Positions 44,618 through 54,606 of a stretch of 64,000 nt of DNA are shown here, in pieces (position 1 is the stretch's first letter; each line of letters opens with the position of its first letter). This DNA is from TMP-86 sp046347195. GTDB taxonomy: Bacteria > Pseudomonadota > Gammaproteobacteria > Steroidobacterales > Steroidobacteraceae. Under the pieces are notes generated by a model that was not told where the DNA came from, searched no databases, and was given only the letters and a program-made list of their open reading frames with translations. Location: assembly GCA_046347195.1 (NCBI GenBank), contig JAXMGQ010000026.1, forward strand, positions 5,674 through 69,673. The letters are read 5' to 3'. Made by a program: the position numbers and the translations under genes.

Positions 44618-45839
44618 TCAGTTCGCCTGCATCAGCACCCGCGAGATCTGCGACACGAGGAAGGGTGCGCGCCGCGCCACACCCATCAGGACGCCGCGCA
44701 CCAGATGGGCCGGCGGGGAATCGTCCGTGTACAGGCGCACGATGGCATTGGTAGCCAGGAACAGGGGTCGCGTGGCGCGCCGATGGGCGCGATCGAAGCT
44801 GCGCAGCAGGGAATCTGCGCCCGGGTCGAGTCCTGCTGTGCCCCTCGCACCTTCCAGGATGAGCCTGGCCAGGGTCTGCTGTCCGAGCAGACCGAAGTTG
44901 AAGCCGTGCGCTGTCACCGGGTGCATGCCCACCGCCGCATCACCCAGCGTCGCGAACCGCGGCGCGATGAAGCGCTCCGGATACACCGCGACCAGCGGAT
45001 AGGCGAAGCGTTCGCCCTCGAGGCTCATCGCTCCCAGCCGCCCCTGCAGGCGCCGGCCGATGTCCTTGGCGAAATCGGCCGGCGGCAGCGCCTTGAGCGC
45101 CTCGATCTGCATATGGGGAAGGGTCAGCACCACCGAGGACTGGCGTTCGCCGAGCGGCAGCGTCGCGAGCGTCTGCCGATAACCGAACCATTCGCAGGCG
45201 ATGTGATCGTGCGGCATCGCATGCCTCATCCGGCACACCAGCATGGTCTTGCCGAAGTCGAGGTGGCGCGCGGGAATGCCCACGCCCCGGCGCGTCTCGG
45301 AGAAACGGCTGTCCGCGGCAACGAGCAGCCGCGTGCGCAGCTTCGTGCCATCCGCGAGCGACACCTCGGCGCCGTGCTCGCCCGTCGACACCGCGACCAC
45401 CTGGCACCCCGCGCGCAGCTCGGCGCAGGACGTCGCCCGAACGGCCTCGTAGGCTGCGCGCCGCAGCAGGTGATTGGACACGATGTAGCCCAGTTCGACA
45501 CCGCTTCCCAGGGGCATCGGGGACGGGGATGGCCCCTGCCGGGGCGGCCTGATGTCGATGCCGTCGGTGCGCTCGCCATCCAGCACCCGGGCGCCGCGGA
45601 TTGCGAAGCATTCCTGTATCGGCAGCCGCTGCCACGTACCGAGATCGCGCATGATGCGGATGGATCGCCAGGTCAAGGCGATCTCCCGGCCGTCATAGGC
45701 CGGATCTGCCAGGGCCGCCTCGGGGAGGCGCTCGAGGATGAGCACGCGCAGGTTGGCATCCTTCAGGGATGCGGCAAAACTCAGTCCCACCGGGCCCGCA
45801 CCGACGATCACGACGTCGGGGTCATGCCGATCATTCATC
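44618..45839 (-). CDS. UbiH/UbiF/UbiM-family FAD monooxygenase
   Basis: This 406-residue flavoprotein has the N-terminal FAD motif VVIVGAGPVGLSFAASL (GxGxxG). The second FAD motif is FATLGDAAVGMHPVTAHGFNFGLLG near 285 (GD...P). FDGREIAL-like sequence (YDGREIALTWRS) near 50 recalls UbiM-type 5-hydroxylases. The probable role is ring hydroxylation in ubiquinone biosynthesis at the inner membrane face. It is divergent from nadA across 90 bp. Confidence 0.8.
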
Positions 45840-45929
45840 CGCGGATCATACCCGCAGTGGACACGACGCCGCGCCCTTCGGATAGTACGGATAACCCCGG
45901 CGCACCGGGCTGGGATAATGATAACGACC

Positions 45930-46906
45930 ATGAGCACGCATGAGCACCCGCGCGCCACCCTGGGGGCGCAGCTTCAGCGCGTGCTCCCGGCCGCCGAGAT
46001 CGATCTCGCCCTGCCGCTGATCGATGAGATCCGCGCGCTGAAGCGCGACACCGGCGCAGTCATCGTTGCGCACAACTACCAGACCCCGGTCATCACCGCC
46101 GGCGTCGCGGATTTCACCGGCGATTCGCTGGCCATGGCGCGCTTTGGCGCGCGCGCGGGAGCCTCCACCATCGTCGTCTGCGGCGTGCGCTTCATGGCGG
46201 AATCGGCCAAGGTCCTCTCGCCCGGCGCCCGCGTGCTCCTGCCCGCCAGCGATGCGGGCTGCTCGCTCGCGGCCTCCATCACCGCCGAGGACGTGCGCGA
46301 GCTTCGCAGGCAGCATCCCGGCGTTCCGGTCGTCGCCTACGTGAACACCTCGGCGGCGGTGAAGGCGGAGGTCGATGTCTGCTGCACCTCCGCCAATGCC
46401 GTCCAGGTCGTGGAGTCGCTGAAGGCACCCCGGGTGATCCTGGTGCCGGACCGCTATCTCGCCAGCTTCGTGCGCGAGCGCGTGAGCTGCGAGGTCATCA
46501 CCTGGCCGGGCGCCTGTGAGGTTCACGAGCGATTCTCGGCCGATGACATCCGTCCGTATCGTGATCAAGGCGTGCGCGTGCTCGCGCACCGGAATGCCCG
46601 CCCGATGTCCAGGACGCCGCGGATTTCGTCGGCTCGACCTCGGCCATGATCACCTACCTCGAACGCGAGCATCCAGCGCGCGCCCTGCTGCTGACCGAAT
46701 GCTCCATGGCGGACAACGTCACGATCACGCAGCCCGACGTGCATTTCGAAAGGCCCTGTGGGATCTGCCCGCACATGAAGCGCATCACCCTGGAGCGCGT
46801 GCGCGATGCACTGCTCGGCGGCGGCGAATCCATCGAGCTGCCCGCCGCGCTGATCGAACGGGCGCGCCTGCCACTGGAGCGCATGCTGGCGCTGCCCGCG
46901 GGCTGA
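45930..46906 (+). CDS. nadA: quinolinate synthase, interrupted by a one-base frameshift
   Basis: NadA condenses iminoaspartate with dihydroxyacetone phosphate to quinolinate using a [4Fe-4S] cluster. The first frame carries VIVAHNYQTPVITAGVADFT, MAESAKVLSP, PVVAYVNTSAAVKAEVDVCC (first Cys) and DRYLASFV. Near 46588-46590, CGCACCGGAATGC has lost one C. Restoring it gives AHPECPPDVQDAADFVGSTS with the second Cys, and the other frame continues TECSMADNV to CGICPHMKR (third Cys) and the stop at 46906. Since nadB abuts it, the gene is probably functional and the frameshift a sequence error. Without correction the protein stops near 240 residues. Confidence 0.85.
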
Positions 46907-48457
46907 ATGATGCGCCCCGGCCACGCCACGCCCCTGGACAGCGACGTCCTCGTGCTGGGCGCCGGCATCGCGGGCCTTTGCGTGGCGCTGGGCGCGAACC
47001 GGCGGCGCGTGCTGGTGCTGTGCCCGGACGAGCCGGTGCGTTCATCCTCCAGTGCGCTGGCACAGGGCGGCATCGCCGCCGCGATCGGCGCCACCGACTC
47101 GGTGGGCGCGCACATCCTCGACACGCTGGAGGCGGCCTGTCATTCCGCCGATCCGGCCGCCGTGACGCGGGTCATCGGCAATGCCGCCGGCGCCATCCAG
47201 TACCTCGTCGATTCCGGCGTCGACTTCGATCGCAGCGATGGCGACTGGAGCCTGCATCGCGAGGCGGGCCATCGCGCCGCGCGCGTGCTGCACGCGGCCG
47301 GGGATCGCACCGGCGAGGCCATCGTGCTGGCGTTGTGGGAGCGGGCCCGCGCGGCGGGGCATATCGAGTTCCTCAATTCTGCCCGGGCGGTGGAACTGCT
47401 GCGGGACGAGCGCGGCGTGTGCGGCGCCCGCGTGATGGCGGCCTCCGGTGCCTGCCACATCCGTGCGCGGGACACCGTGCTGGCCACCGGCGGCATCGGC
47501 CAGCTGTTTCGCATGACCACCAACGGCCGCCACGCCACGGGCGATGGCCTGGCGATGGCGCTGGCCGCGGGGGTGCGCACCGAAGCACTGGAATTCGTGC
47601 AGTTCCATCCCACGGCGCTGCGCGTCGAGGAGGATCCGCTGCCCTTGCTGACCGAGGCCCTTCGCGGCGCGGGCGCGACGCTGGTCACCCGCCAGGGCCG
47701 GCGCATCATGTCCGGTCGCCACCCGCTCGAGGACCTCGCGCCGCGCGACATCGTGGCGCGCGCCGTCTGGCAGGCCCAGCAGCAGGGCGAGGAAGTGCTG
47801 CTCGATGCAACCGCCATCTTCTCCTCCACGCGCGCGCGTTCGTTCCCTGGGGCGCTGGACACCGCGCGGCGTCATGGCTTCGATCCGGCACGCGATCCGC
47901 TACCGGTGACCGCGGCCGCCCACTATCACATGGGTGGGGTCGAGGTGGATGAACGGGGCGCGAGCTCGCTTCCCGGGCTGTGGGCCAGCGGTGAGGTCGC
48001 CTGCACGGGCCTGCACGGCGCGAACCGCCTCGCCAGCAATTCCCTGCTCGAAGCCGTGGTCTACGGCCGCGCCACCGGAGAGGCGCTGAACCGTTCCGAC
48101 ACTTCGGTCACCGCGCACTCGGTCAGCGCGCACGGCGAGACCCCGGCCGGCCTGCCGATGAGCGGTCCGGAGCCTGATCCGGAGGCCGATCCGCGTTGGG
48201 CGAACCTTCGTGACCTGATGTGGCGATGCATGGGGCCGGAGCGCGACGGCACGACGTTGCAGGCGGGCCTGGATTCCCTCGCGACGGCGATCGGCACCTG
48301 TGTCGCCACGGATGGCATCCTGCGTCGCCGGCTCGAGCTGGCGCGGGCCATGATGCAGGGCGCCCTTGCACGCCGGGAGAGCCGCGGCGCACACTGGCGC
48401 CGGGATTTTCCGGAGCGTGACGCGACGCTCGACGTCCGCGAGGCGCTGATCGGCTGA
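46907..48457 (+). CDS. nadB: L-aspartate oxidase
   Basis: This 516-residue flavoprotein oxidises L-aspartate to iminoaspartate for NadA. It has the FAD motif VLVLGAGIAGLCVALGA, SSSALAQGGIAAAIG, VLATGGIGQLFRMTTN, EFVQFHPTAL, RGAGATLVTRQGRRI and AAHYHMGGVEVDE (substrate Arg/His region), then LHGANRLASNSLLEAVVYG. It starts immediately after the nadA stop, so the two form an operon feeding NAD synthesis. nadC is not in the window. Confidence 0.92.
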   Translation: MMRPGHATPLDSDVLVLGAGIAGLCVALGANRRRVLVLCPDEPVRSSSSALAQGGIAAAIGATDSVGAHILDTLEAACHSADPAAVTRVIGNAAGAIQYLVDSGVDFDRSDGDWSLHREAGHRAARVLHAAGDRTGEAIVLALWERARAAGHIEFLNSARAVELLRDERGVCGARVMAASGACHIRARDTVLATGGIGQLFRMTTNGRHATGDGLAMALAAGVRTEALEFVQFHPTALRVEEDPLPLLTEALRGAGATLVTRQGRRIMSGRHPLEDLAPRDIVARAVWQAQQQGEEVLLDATAIFSSTRARSFPGALDTARRHGFDPARDPLPVTAAAHYHMGGVEVDERGASSLPGLWASGEVACTGLHGANRLASNSLLEAVVYGRATGEALNRSDTSVTAHSVSAHGETPAGLPMSGPEPDPEADPRWANLRDLMWRCMGPERDGTTLQAGLDSLATAIGTCVATDGILRRRLELARAMMQGALARRESRGAHWRRDFPERDATLDVREALIG

Positions 48458-48496
48458 CCGTCCCGGCCGTCGCTCCCTGCGCGCAGGAGGACACCG

Positions 48497-50143
48497 GTGA
48501 GCGAGTCATTCAAGCGCATCTTCCGCAAGGCCATCCATCCGCAGCTGGGTCATCATCCCGGCTTCGGCTACCGCACCGAGCAGCAGGACGGGGTGCTCAT
48601 CGAGCGCGACGTCACGGTGACCCTGCGGACGGGATTGAAGGTCCAGTCCGATGTGTTCCGCTTGCCGGACCGCGACGACCTGCCCGCCATCATCTGCTAC
48701 GCGCCCTTCGGCAAGCATCCGCACATCGACCTGAAGACGGCCTTCGCGGGATCCGACATCCCCTTCGACCGCTTGTCGCCGCACACGCCGTTCGAGGTGT
48801 TCGATCCCATCAGATGGGCGCGCGAGGGCTTCGCGCTGTGCATCGTCGATGCCGTCGGCAACTGGTATTCCGAGGGCAAGGCCTGCTTCTTCAGCCGCGC
48901 CGAAGCGGAAAGTGGCCACGACATCGTCGAATGGTTCGCCGCCCGCCCCTGGTGCAACGGCAAGGTGGGCTGGGGCGCCGTGTCCTACTACGCGATGACG
49001 GCGTGGTCGGTGGCCGCGCTCAGGCCACCGCACCTGGCGGCCATCCTGCCCTGGGACGGCGCCAGCGACATCTACCGGGAATGCCTGTTCTCCGGCGGGA
49101 TCCCGATCGCCTCGCTCACGCACAACTGGATGCTGCTCACGGGATACGGGCTGGACGAAGTGGAGGACACCGAAGCCGCGACCTTCGAGCACCCGCTGTA
49201 CGATGAGTTCTGGCGATCACGGGTCGCCGACTGGTCCAGGATCCAGGTGCCCACCTATGCCGTCACGGAGTGGTCCAACAACCTGCACCTGAGGGGCACG
49301 CTCGAGGCCTGGAAGCAGCTGGGATCCGAGCGCAAGTACCTGGACATCAATGGCGGCAAGGAATGGGCCGAGTTCTACAGCGAGTGGGGATTCGAGCGCC
49401 AGCGGGCCTTCCTCGGCGAGTTCCTGAAGGGAGAATCCAACGGCGTGAGCCGCTGGTCACCGGTGCGCATCGCCCTGCGCGAGGACGGCCAGACCTGGCG
49501 GTTCCGCGAGGAGCGCGCCTGGCCCCTGCAGCGGGCGCAACACGTTGCGCTGTACCTGGACGCGACGGATCACTCGCTGCGTCCCGCGCAACCCGCCGCC
49601 GCCGCCGAGACACGCTACCTGTCGACCGATGAGAGCCAGCGGGCCGTGTTCGACCACCGCTTCGGGAGTCGAACCGAGATCACCGGCCACTCGAAGCTGC
49701 GGCTGTGGATCGCGGTGGACGGCACCAATGACGCCGACCTGTTCGTGGCCATCCAGAAGCTGGACCGTTCGGGCCAGGTGGTGCCCTTCGTCTACAGCCA
49801 GATGTTCAACGACGGGCCGGCGGCGTTCGGCTGGCTGCGGGCCTCGCACCGCGAACTCGACCTCGAGCGCTCCCGCCCGGAACAACCCTGGCACCGGCAC
49901 GAGCGCCGGCTGTGGCTCACGCATCTGCAACCGGTCGCGGTGGACATCGAGATCTGGCCGACGAACATCCTCTTCGAAGCCGGCGAGACCCTGCGGCTGG
50001 TGATCCAGGGGAGCGACATCCACAAGGCACCGGGATCACGCTTCGAGCTGCGGCACTGGCCGCTGCACAACTACGGCAACCACATCATCCACACAGGTGG
50101 TTCGTTCGATTCGCACCTGCTGATACCGGTCATACCGGCCTAG
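48497..50143 (+). CDS. CocE/NonD-family serine hydrolase
   Basis: This 548-residue cytosolic hydrolase has an S15-type alpha/beta hydrolase core, with ERDVTVTLRTGLKVQSDVFR at the front and GKVGWGAVSYYAMTAWSVAA carrying the Ser nucleophile near 162. The C-terminal jelly roll begins near residue 330 (THLQPVAVDIEIWPTNILFE). Relatives cleave cocaine-like esters, alpha-amino acid esters or acyl peptides. The GTG start follows AGGAGG by six bases. Probably its own transcript after nadB. Confidence 0.85.
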   Translation: MSESFKRIFRKAIHPQLGHHPGFGYRTEQQDGVLIERDVTVTLRTGLKVQSDVFRLPDRDDLPAIICYAPFGKHPHIDLKTAFAGSDIPFDRLSPHTPFEVFDPIRWAREGFALCIVDAVGNWYSEGKACFFSRAEAESGHDIVEWFAARPWCNGKVGWGAVSYYAMTAWSVAALRPPHLAAILPWDGASDIYRECLFSGGIPIASLTHNWMLLTGYGLDEVEDTEAATFEHPLYDEFWRSRVADWSRIQVPTYAVTEWSNNLHLRGTLEAWKQLGSERKYLDINGGKEWAEFYSEWGFERQRAFLGEFLKGESNGVSRWSPVRIALREDGQTWRFREERAWPLQRAQHVALYLDATDHSLRPAQPAAAAETRYLSTDESQRAVFDHRFGSRTEITGHSKLRLWIAVDGTNDADLFVAIQKLDRSGQVVPFVYSQMFNDGPAAFGWLRASHRELDLERSRPEQPWHRHERRLWLTHLQPVAVDIEIWPTNILFEAGETLRLVIQGSDIHKAPGSRFELRHWPLHNYGNHIIHTGGSFDSHLLIPVIPA

Positions 50144-50173
50144 GCGCGAGCTCGAGCACCGGACGGCCCATGG

Positions 50174-51361
50174 TCAGGGCGCCTGCTCGGGTCCACCCGT
50201 GTTCTGCAGGCGCGGGATCCGCTGGTCCACCGGCGGCAAGGCCGGTTGTGGCCCATGCGGCTCGAGCTGGTACCAGTAGGCGGTGGTGAAGAAGTTGTCG
50301 GAGCGGTGATTGGCGTGGCCGGACTCGATGGTCACGCGGATCGATTTCCTGAAGTTGATCGGTGACTCCAGGTGGTACCGGTAGACCAGCCATTTGGCGC
50401 CACGCTCATCGCCGCCATTCAACGGGTTGCCATACCGCTGGTAGGAGAAGGTTCCCTTCTTGTCGAACCCGCAGCCTCCGTAGCACCAGGCGCCGAGGTA
50501 GTAGTCCTCCGATCCGGTGCCGGTGATCGAGGGCTGCTTCGCGCCGTCGATGAACATCATGTCATCGCCCTCGCCCCACCAGTCAGCCTGGTTCTGCTGG
50601 ATGCCGTGCGACACACCCACGAAATGCCCGCGCCCCGAGGCCTCGAGGATCACGTAGTTGTCCGCACCGTCGAGGTTGACCTTGGTGTTGATCTCCGGCG
50701 GCTTGCCGTTGGATGTCCATTGGTTCGTATAGCCCTTGTTGGGCATCGCCTGGCGGTACTGCACGTGGAAGCGCGCCACGGAATCGTCGATGCGCGCATG
50801 CTTCTCGTAGTCGACGTGGTAGTAGAAGGCCAGTACGGGCTTCTCACCTTCATTGGTCACGGTGATCTTCGCGTGTCGTCCGAAGGGCATCGGGAAGAAG
50901 CTGTTCATGGCCATCATGTGGCCCACCGACAGCGGCGCGGATTCGTACTCGACGTACTCGCCCAGGTTCAGGCCGAAGAAGTCCCCGATCGGCGCCTCCA
51001 CGCTGGGCGTGCCCTCGCCGTCCCAGAACATGCGCAGCACCAGCTTCTTGAGGTGGTGCTTCTCCTCCGAGTAGATGGTCACCCAGAGGTGGCGGATGAT
51101 GCCCGCGCCGTCGAGATCCGCGAGAACGCGGGTGGCGCCCGGCGCAAGCGCGGGGCCGCCATCCACGTTCCTTCCGCTCGGGTCGGCGCTGGACACCCGC
51201 CTGGACTCGTAGTCGCGCAGGTGCATGAGTGAATCGAGCTCGGCGTGCCCGCCGGCCGATTCACCCGCGCCAGCGCCGGCAGCGGTGCCGGCGCCGGCCG
51301 CCGCGCAGGCCGCGAGCAGGAGGGTGGCAACGAAACCGTACGCAGGGATGTGATGCTTCAT
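50174..51361 (-). CDS. DUF2961 (GH172-type) lipoprotein
   Basis: This 395-residue protein has a lipobox (VATLLLAAC) and the DUF2961 domain, recently grouped as GH172, whose members act on arabinofuranosides and fructo-dianhydrides. Typical sequence is LRDYESRRVSSADPSGRN, GIIRHLWVTIYSE, EAPIGDFFGLNLGEYVEYES and GTGSEDYYLGAWCYGG with candidate catalytic Glu residues. It is outer-membrane or periplasmic and would hydrolyse sugar linkages. It overlaps the shortened LacI regulator gene (ATGA) and is probably its target. Confidence 0.78.
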   Translation of the reverse strand: MKHHIPAYGFVATLLLAACAAAGAGTAAGAGAGESAGGHAELDSLMHLRDYESRRVSSADPSGRNVDGGPALAPGATRVLADLDGAGIIRHLWVTIYSEEKHHLKKLVLRMFWDGEGTPSVEAPIGDFFGLNLGEYVEYESAPLSVGHMMAMNSFFPMPFGRHAKITVTNEGEKPVLAFYYHVDYEKHARIDDSVARFHVQYRQAMPNKGYTNQWTSNGKPPEINTKVNLDGADNYVILEASGRGHFVGVSHGIQQNQADWWGEGDDMMFIDGAKQPSITGTGSEDYYLGAWCYGGCGFDKKGTFSYQRYGNPLNGGDERGAKWLVYRYHLESPINFRKSIRVTIESGHANHRSDNFFTTAYWYQLEPHGPQPALPPVDQRIPRLQNTGGPEQAP

Positions 51362-52011
51362 GACTGCCTTCGTAACGTTTCGATTTTTCGATTACAGCAT
51401 GGGCCGTGACGAGGGGTCGACACGCCGCGGTCGGCCATGGCATCGAGCAGTCCGAGCAGCAGCTTGCTGTTGCTGGCGATCACGGCCGTGGGTGGCTCTT
51501 CCAGGGCGAGCAGGTGGTCACCCCACGCCCTGCCGTCCGACACCCGGTCGACGAACACCATGGGAAGGCGGCGCCGAAGCGTCGAATCCGCAGCGCCCGA
51601 GCCGATCGAGCAGGCCAGCACGACGCCATCCACCCGGCGTGAATACAGCGTGCTCAGGTGCTGGGCCTCCTGCAGGGGATCCTCGTTGGAATTGCACAGC
51701 AGCACGGCGTAGCCCGCCGCATGCGCCGCATCCTCGATGCCGCGGATCACCTGCGGATAGAACAGGTTGGTGATGTCGGGAACGACCACGCCGATGGTCT
51801 GGGTGCGGCGGACCTTGAGGCTGCGCGCGATCTGGTCGGGGTGATAGTCGAGCTTTCGCATCGCGGCGCGGATGCGCTCGGCACGCGCCTCGCTCACCCG
51901 CGGCGCGCCATTGATCAGCGCCGAGACGGTCGACACGGCCACCTTCGCGAGCCGCGCGACATCATGCATCGTGTGCTTGATGCGCGGGGCAGCCGTCCGC
52001 CGCTTCTTCAC
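51358..52011 (-). CDS. LacI-family regulator, internally shortened
   Basis: The N-terminal helix-turn-helix is complete: TMHDVARLAKVAVSTVSALI, then VSEARAERIRAAMRKLDYHP. The effector domain begins normally (TIGVVVPDITNLFYPQVIRG, VDGVVLACS). After VFVDRV it jumps to LALEEPPTAVIASNSKLLLG and ends at 217 residues, whereas LacI proteins have ~340. The lost part includes the ligand-binding and C-terminal subdomain strands, so it may bind DNA without sensing sugar. GTG start and stop overlap both neighbours. Confidence 0.72.
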   Translation of the reverse strand: MKKRRTAAPRIKHTMHDVARLAKVAVSTVSALINGAPRVSEARAERIRAAMRKLDYHPDQIARSLKVRRTQTIGVVVPDITNLFYPQVIRGIEDAAHAAGYAVLLCNSNEDPLQEAQHLSTLYSRRVDGVVLACSIGSGAADSTLRRRLPMVFVDRVSDGRAWGDHLLALEEPPTAVIASNSKLLLGLLDAMADRGVSTPRHGPCCNRKIETLRRQS

Positions 52012-53204
52012 GCCACTACCGCAGGGTCGATCGCGTGTCGAAGGTCTCCGATGAGATCATCGGGATGCTCGAGCCCGACGGAGAAGCGGATCAGCCCCGG
52101 TGCGATCCCCGCCTCCTGCGCCTTCCCGACACCGAGCGAGCCCGCCCACATCGCCGCCGGCTGCGTCGCGAGCGATTCGAATCCGCCGAAGCTCACCGCC
52201 CTGGCCGGGATCGACAGGGCATTGATGAACGCCTGCCCGGCATCGAACCCGCCCTTCAGCTCGAAGCTGAGCAGTCCGCCGAAGCCACCCGGCATCTGCG
52301 AGCGCGCCAGCGCGTGCTGCGGGTGATCCGGCAGCCCCGGGTAGTACACGCGACTCACCGCCGGGTGGGCCGCCAGCATCGCGGCGACCTTCAACGCCGT
52401 GTCGTTCTGCCGCGCGATGCGCAGTGGCAGCGTCCGCAGTCCCCGGAGCAGCAACCACGCGGCCATCGGATCCGGCACCGGCCCCAGCGCCACGGAGGTG
52501 TGCCAGATGCGCTCGATCAGCTCCGATGACCCGGCGATGACACCGGCCATGAGGTCGTGATGTCCGCCGAGGAATTTCGTGGCGCTGTGGACCACGAGGT
52601 CCACGCCCATGCCGATCGGCTGCTGGTTCACCGGCGAGGCGATGGTGCTGTCGCACACGCTCAGCGCTCCGTGACCGCGCGCCAGGGCCGCGACGGCAGC
52701 GAGGTCGGTGAGCGAGAGCAAGGGATTCGCCGGTGATTCCAGGTAGATGAGCTTCGTCGTTGGGCGCAGGGCGCGCGCGAAGGCCTCGACCGAGGTCTGC
52801 TCCACCAGCGTCACCTCGACGCCGAACTTCGCCAGCACCGATCCCAGCAATTGCGTGGTGCCCATGTAGTGCGTCTTCTGGGCGATGAGGTGATCGCCGG
52901 CCGCCAGCAGGCTGATGAGCGTGGTGCTGATCGCGCCCATGCCCGAGGCGGTGAGCAGCGCGGCCTGCGCGCCCTCCAGCGCCGCGATGACCGATTCGGC
53001 GCGCCGGGTCGTCGGGTTGCCGTCGCGCGTGTAATAGCGCGGATGGCGGGCGGTACTGGCCATGGCGGCGAAATCGGCATCGCCCGCGGCGGCGAAGGTG
53101 GCGCTCTGGTGGATCGGGGGCGCCACGTCCGCGTCGGTGTCGATGCCGCGGTCCGCCAGCGAGACGAGCGTTTCCGGATGAGGCCGGGTTCCATGGATCA
53201 ACAT
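52008..53204 (-). CDS. Cys/Met-metabolism PLP enzyme (cystathionine lyase/synthase-like)
   Basis: This 398-residue protein has ATFAAAGDADFAAMA, the family segment YYTRDGNPTTRRAESVIAALE, MGAISTTLISLL, LIYLESPANPLLSLTDL with the PLP Asp downstream, and the PLP-binding Lys in VVHSATKFLGGHHDLM near 205. Sequence alone does not separate cystathionine beta-lyase, gamma-synthase or methionine gamma-lyase. A nearby EamA-like exporter and XRE-cupin regulator point to degradation or detoxification of sulfur amino acids rather than synthesis. GAGGA lies nine bases upstream. Confidence 0.8.
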   Translation of the reverse strand: MLIHGTRPHPETLVSLADRGIDTDADVAPPIHQSATFAAAGDADFAAMASTARHPRYYTRDGNPTTRRAESVIAALEGAQAALLTASGMGAISTTLISLLAAGDHLIAQKTHYMGTTQLLGSVLAKFGVEVTLVEQTSVEAFARALRPTTKLIYLESPANPLLSLTDLAAVAALARGHGALSVCDSTIASPVNQQPIGMGVDLVVHSATKFLGGHHDLMAGVIAGSSELIERIWHTSVALGPVPDPMAAWLLLRGLRTLPLRIARQNDTALKVAAMLAAHPAVSRVYYPGLPDHPQHALARSQMPGGFGGLLSFELKGGFDAGQAFINALSIPARAVSFGGFESLATQPAAMWAGSLGVGKAQEAGIAPGLIRFSVGLEHPDDLIGDLRHAIDPAVVA

Positions 53205-53254
53205 ATTGTACTATCCTCGTTGCAGGGTTGCGGTCGGGCGGTCCGCGGCGGGGT

Positions 53255-53697
53255 TCAATGGGCGCGTGGCGCGGCGGTCACCAGCCACAGGGCGATGCTC
53301 GAGAGCGCAAGGCCGACGAGCTGTCTCGGTGAGAGCGAGTTGCCCAGCACGAACCGCCCGTACAGCGCGAGGCCGAACACCGTCGAGGTGCTCGCCACGG
53401 CGAAGGCGGTGCCGATGGTCCAGCCGGCCCGGTAGGCGGTGAGGTAACCGAGTTCGATGGCGATGATGGACAGGGCGATCAGCCAGGTGGGCCAGCCCAG
53501 GGCGGATCTCCAGCGTGACTCCGCCGCGGCGGCCCCCAGCGGCCAGGCCACGGCGGCGCAGAGGATGCCCGCCGCGAAATAGGCCACCGCCAGGACCAGC
53601 AATGGGTGAACCTCGCGCGGCACGGCACGCTGCCCGACCTGGTAGGCGATCTGGCCGGCCACGACGAGGAGCAGGGTGCCGAGCATCCAGGGTGTCA
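53255..53697 (-). CDS. small EamA/DMT-like membrane protein
   Basis: This 147-residue protein has five predicted helices: MLGTLLLVVAGQIAYQVGQR, LLVLAVAYFAAGILCAAVAW, LIALSIIAIELGYLTAYRAG, AFAVASTSTVFGLALYGRFV and LVGLALSSIALWLVTAAP. The size and the GNSLSPRQLVGLALS end resemble half-size members of the drug/metabolite transporter superfamily, which act as dimers. It heads the minus-strand operon with the PLP enzyme, 46 bp from the divergent XRE-cupin gene. Confidence 0.7.
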
Positions 53698-53743
53698 TTT
53701 CATTGCCTCCGCATCGATCGGACGTAACATTCGAGGCGCCAGC

Positions 53744-54382
53744 ATGGCACGACGACAGGTGAAGACAGCGGCCCTTCGGCCGACGGCACGCAAGGCCGGC
53801 GCCGGGGTCGATGAGAAGACCGTGATCGACTCGGTTGGCGCGAACTGCGCCGCGTTCCGGCACGAGCGGCAGCTCTCGCTCGACGCGCTGGCGAAGCTGT
53901 CGGGCATCAGCAAGGGAATGCTGGTCGAGATCGAACAACGGCGCACCAACCCGTCCATCGCCACGCTCTGCCGCATCGCCAATGCGCTGGGCGTGGGCCT
54001 TGCGGAACTGCTGTACGAGGAGCCGGCGCCGGCCAGGGTCGTGCGGCATCCAGCGGATGCGGGCAAGGAGTTCTGGACGACGCGCGCCGGCAGCGCCGCC
54101 GCCCTCATCGATGCCACCCGCCTGTCGAACGTGGGCGGTGAGCTGTGGCGCTGGACGCTGGCGCCGGGTGAGGGCTTCGAGGCGCCACGCCACCCGCAGG
54201 GAACGCAGGAATTCCTGTACGTGCTGCAGGGGACGCTCAGCGTGGAGGTGGCCGGGGAGCGCACCCGGTGTCCCGCACGCTCATCACTGCGCGTTCGCAC
54301 CGATGCGCCGCATGCGTACCGCAACGAGGAAGCGGTTCCCTGTGGCTTCATCATGTTCGTCCTCGAGGCGATCGTGCGATAG
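53744..54382 (+). CDS. XRE-family regulator with C-terminal cupin
   Basis: This 212-residue protein has an HTH_3 domain at residues ~32-88 (SLDALAKLSGISKGMLVEIE, TNPSIATLCRIANALG). A RmlC-like cupin follows (WRWTLAPGEGFEAPRHPQG, EFLYVLQGTLSVEVAGE), which likely binds a small ligand. Members often govern a divergent amino-acid exporter or catabolic operon. Here the transporter-PLP genes lie 46 bp away on the other strand. Confidence 0.85.
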   Translation: MARRQVKTAALRPTARKAGAGVDEKTVIDSVGANCAAFRHERQLSLDALAKLSGISKGMLVEIEQRRTNPSIATLCRIANALGVGLAELLYEEPAPARVVRHPADAGKEFWTTRAGSAAALIDATRLSNVGGELWRWTLAPGEGFEAPRHPQGTQEFLYVLQGTLSVEVAGERTRCPARSSLRVRTDAPHAYRNEEAVPCGFIMFVLEAIVR

Positions 54383-54606
54383 CGCACCTGGGTTCTCCTC
54401 CAACGACACCGGAACGCCCGCACCTGCCGATCACGCGCCTGCCGCATCCGCACCCCGCCCGTCGGTCAATATATTATACCAAGGGTGCCGCATCCGGCGC
54501 CAGGCAAAAAGGGCGGCAGGCGGAAATCCGGCGGGCATGGCGGCGTGGCGCCCCCCCTGGACCTCCAGCGACCCGGGGCCAACGCCCGGGCGAAGCGGTT
54601 CGCGGC

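Noticed and set aside
53199..54480. Similar AT-rich motifs CAACATATTGTAC (53199) and CAATATATTATAC (54467) as a shared operator
   Set aside because: The first overlaps the start codon of the PLP gene, and two sites with 11 of 13 matches are too few to claim a regulon.
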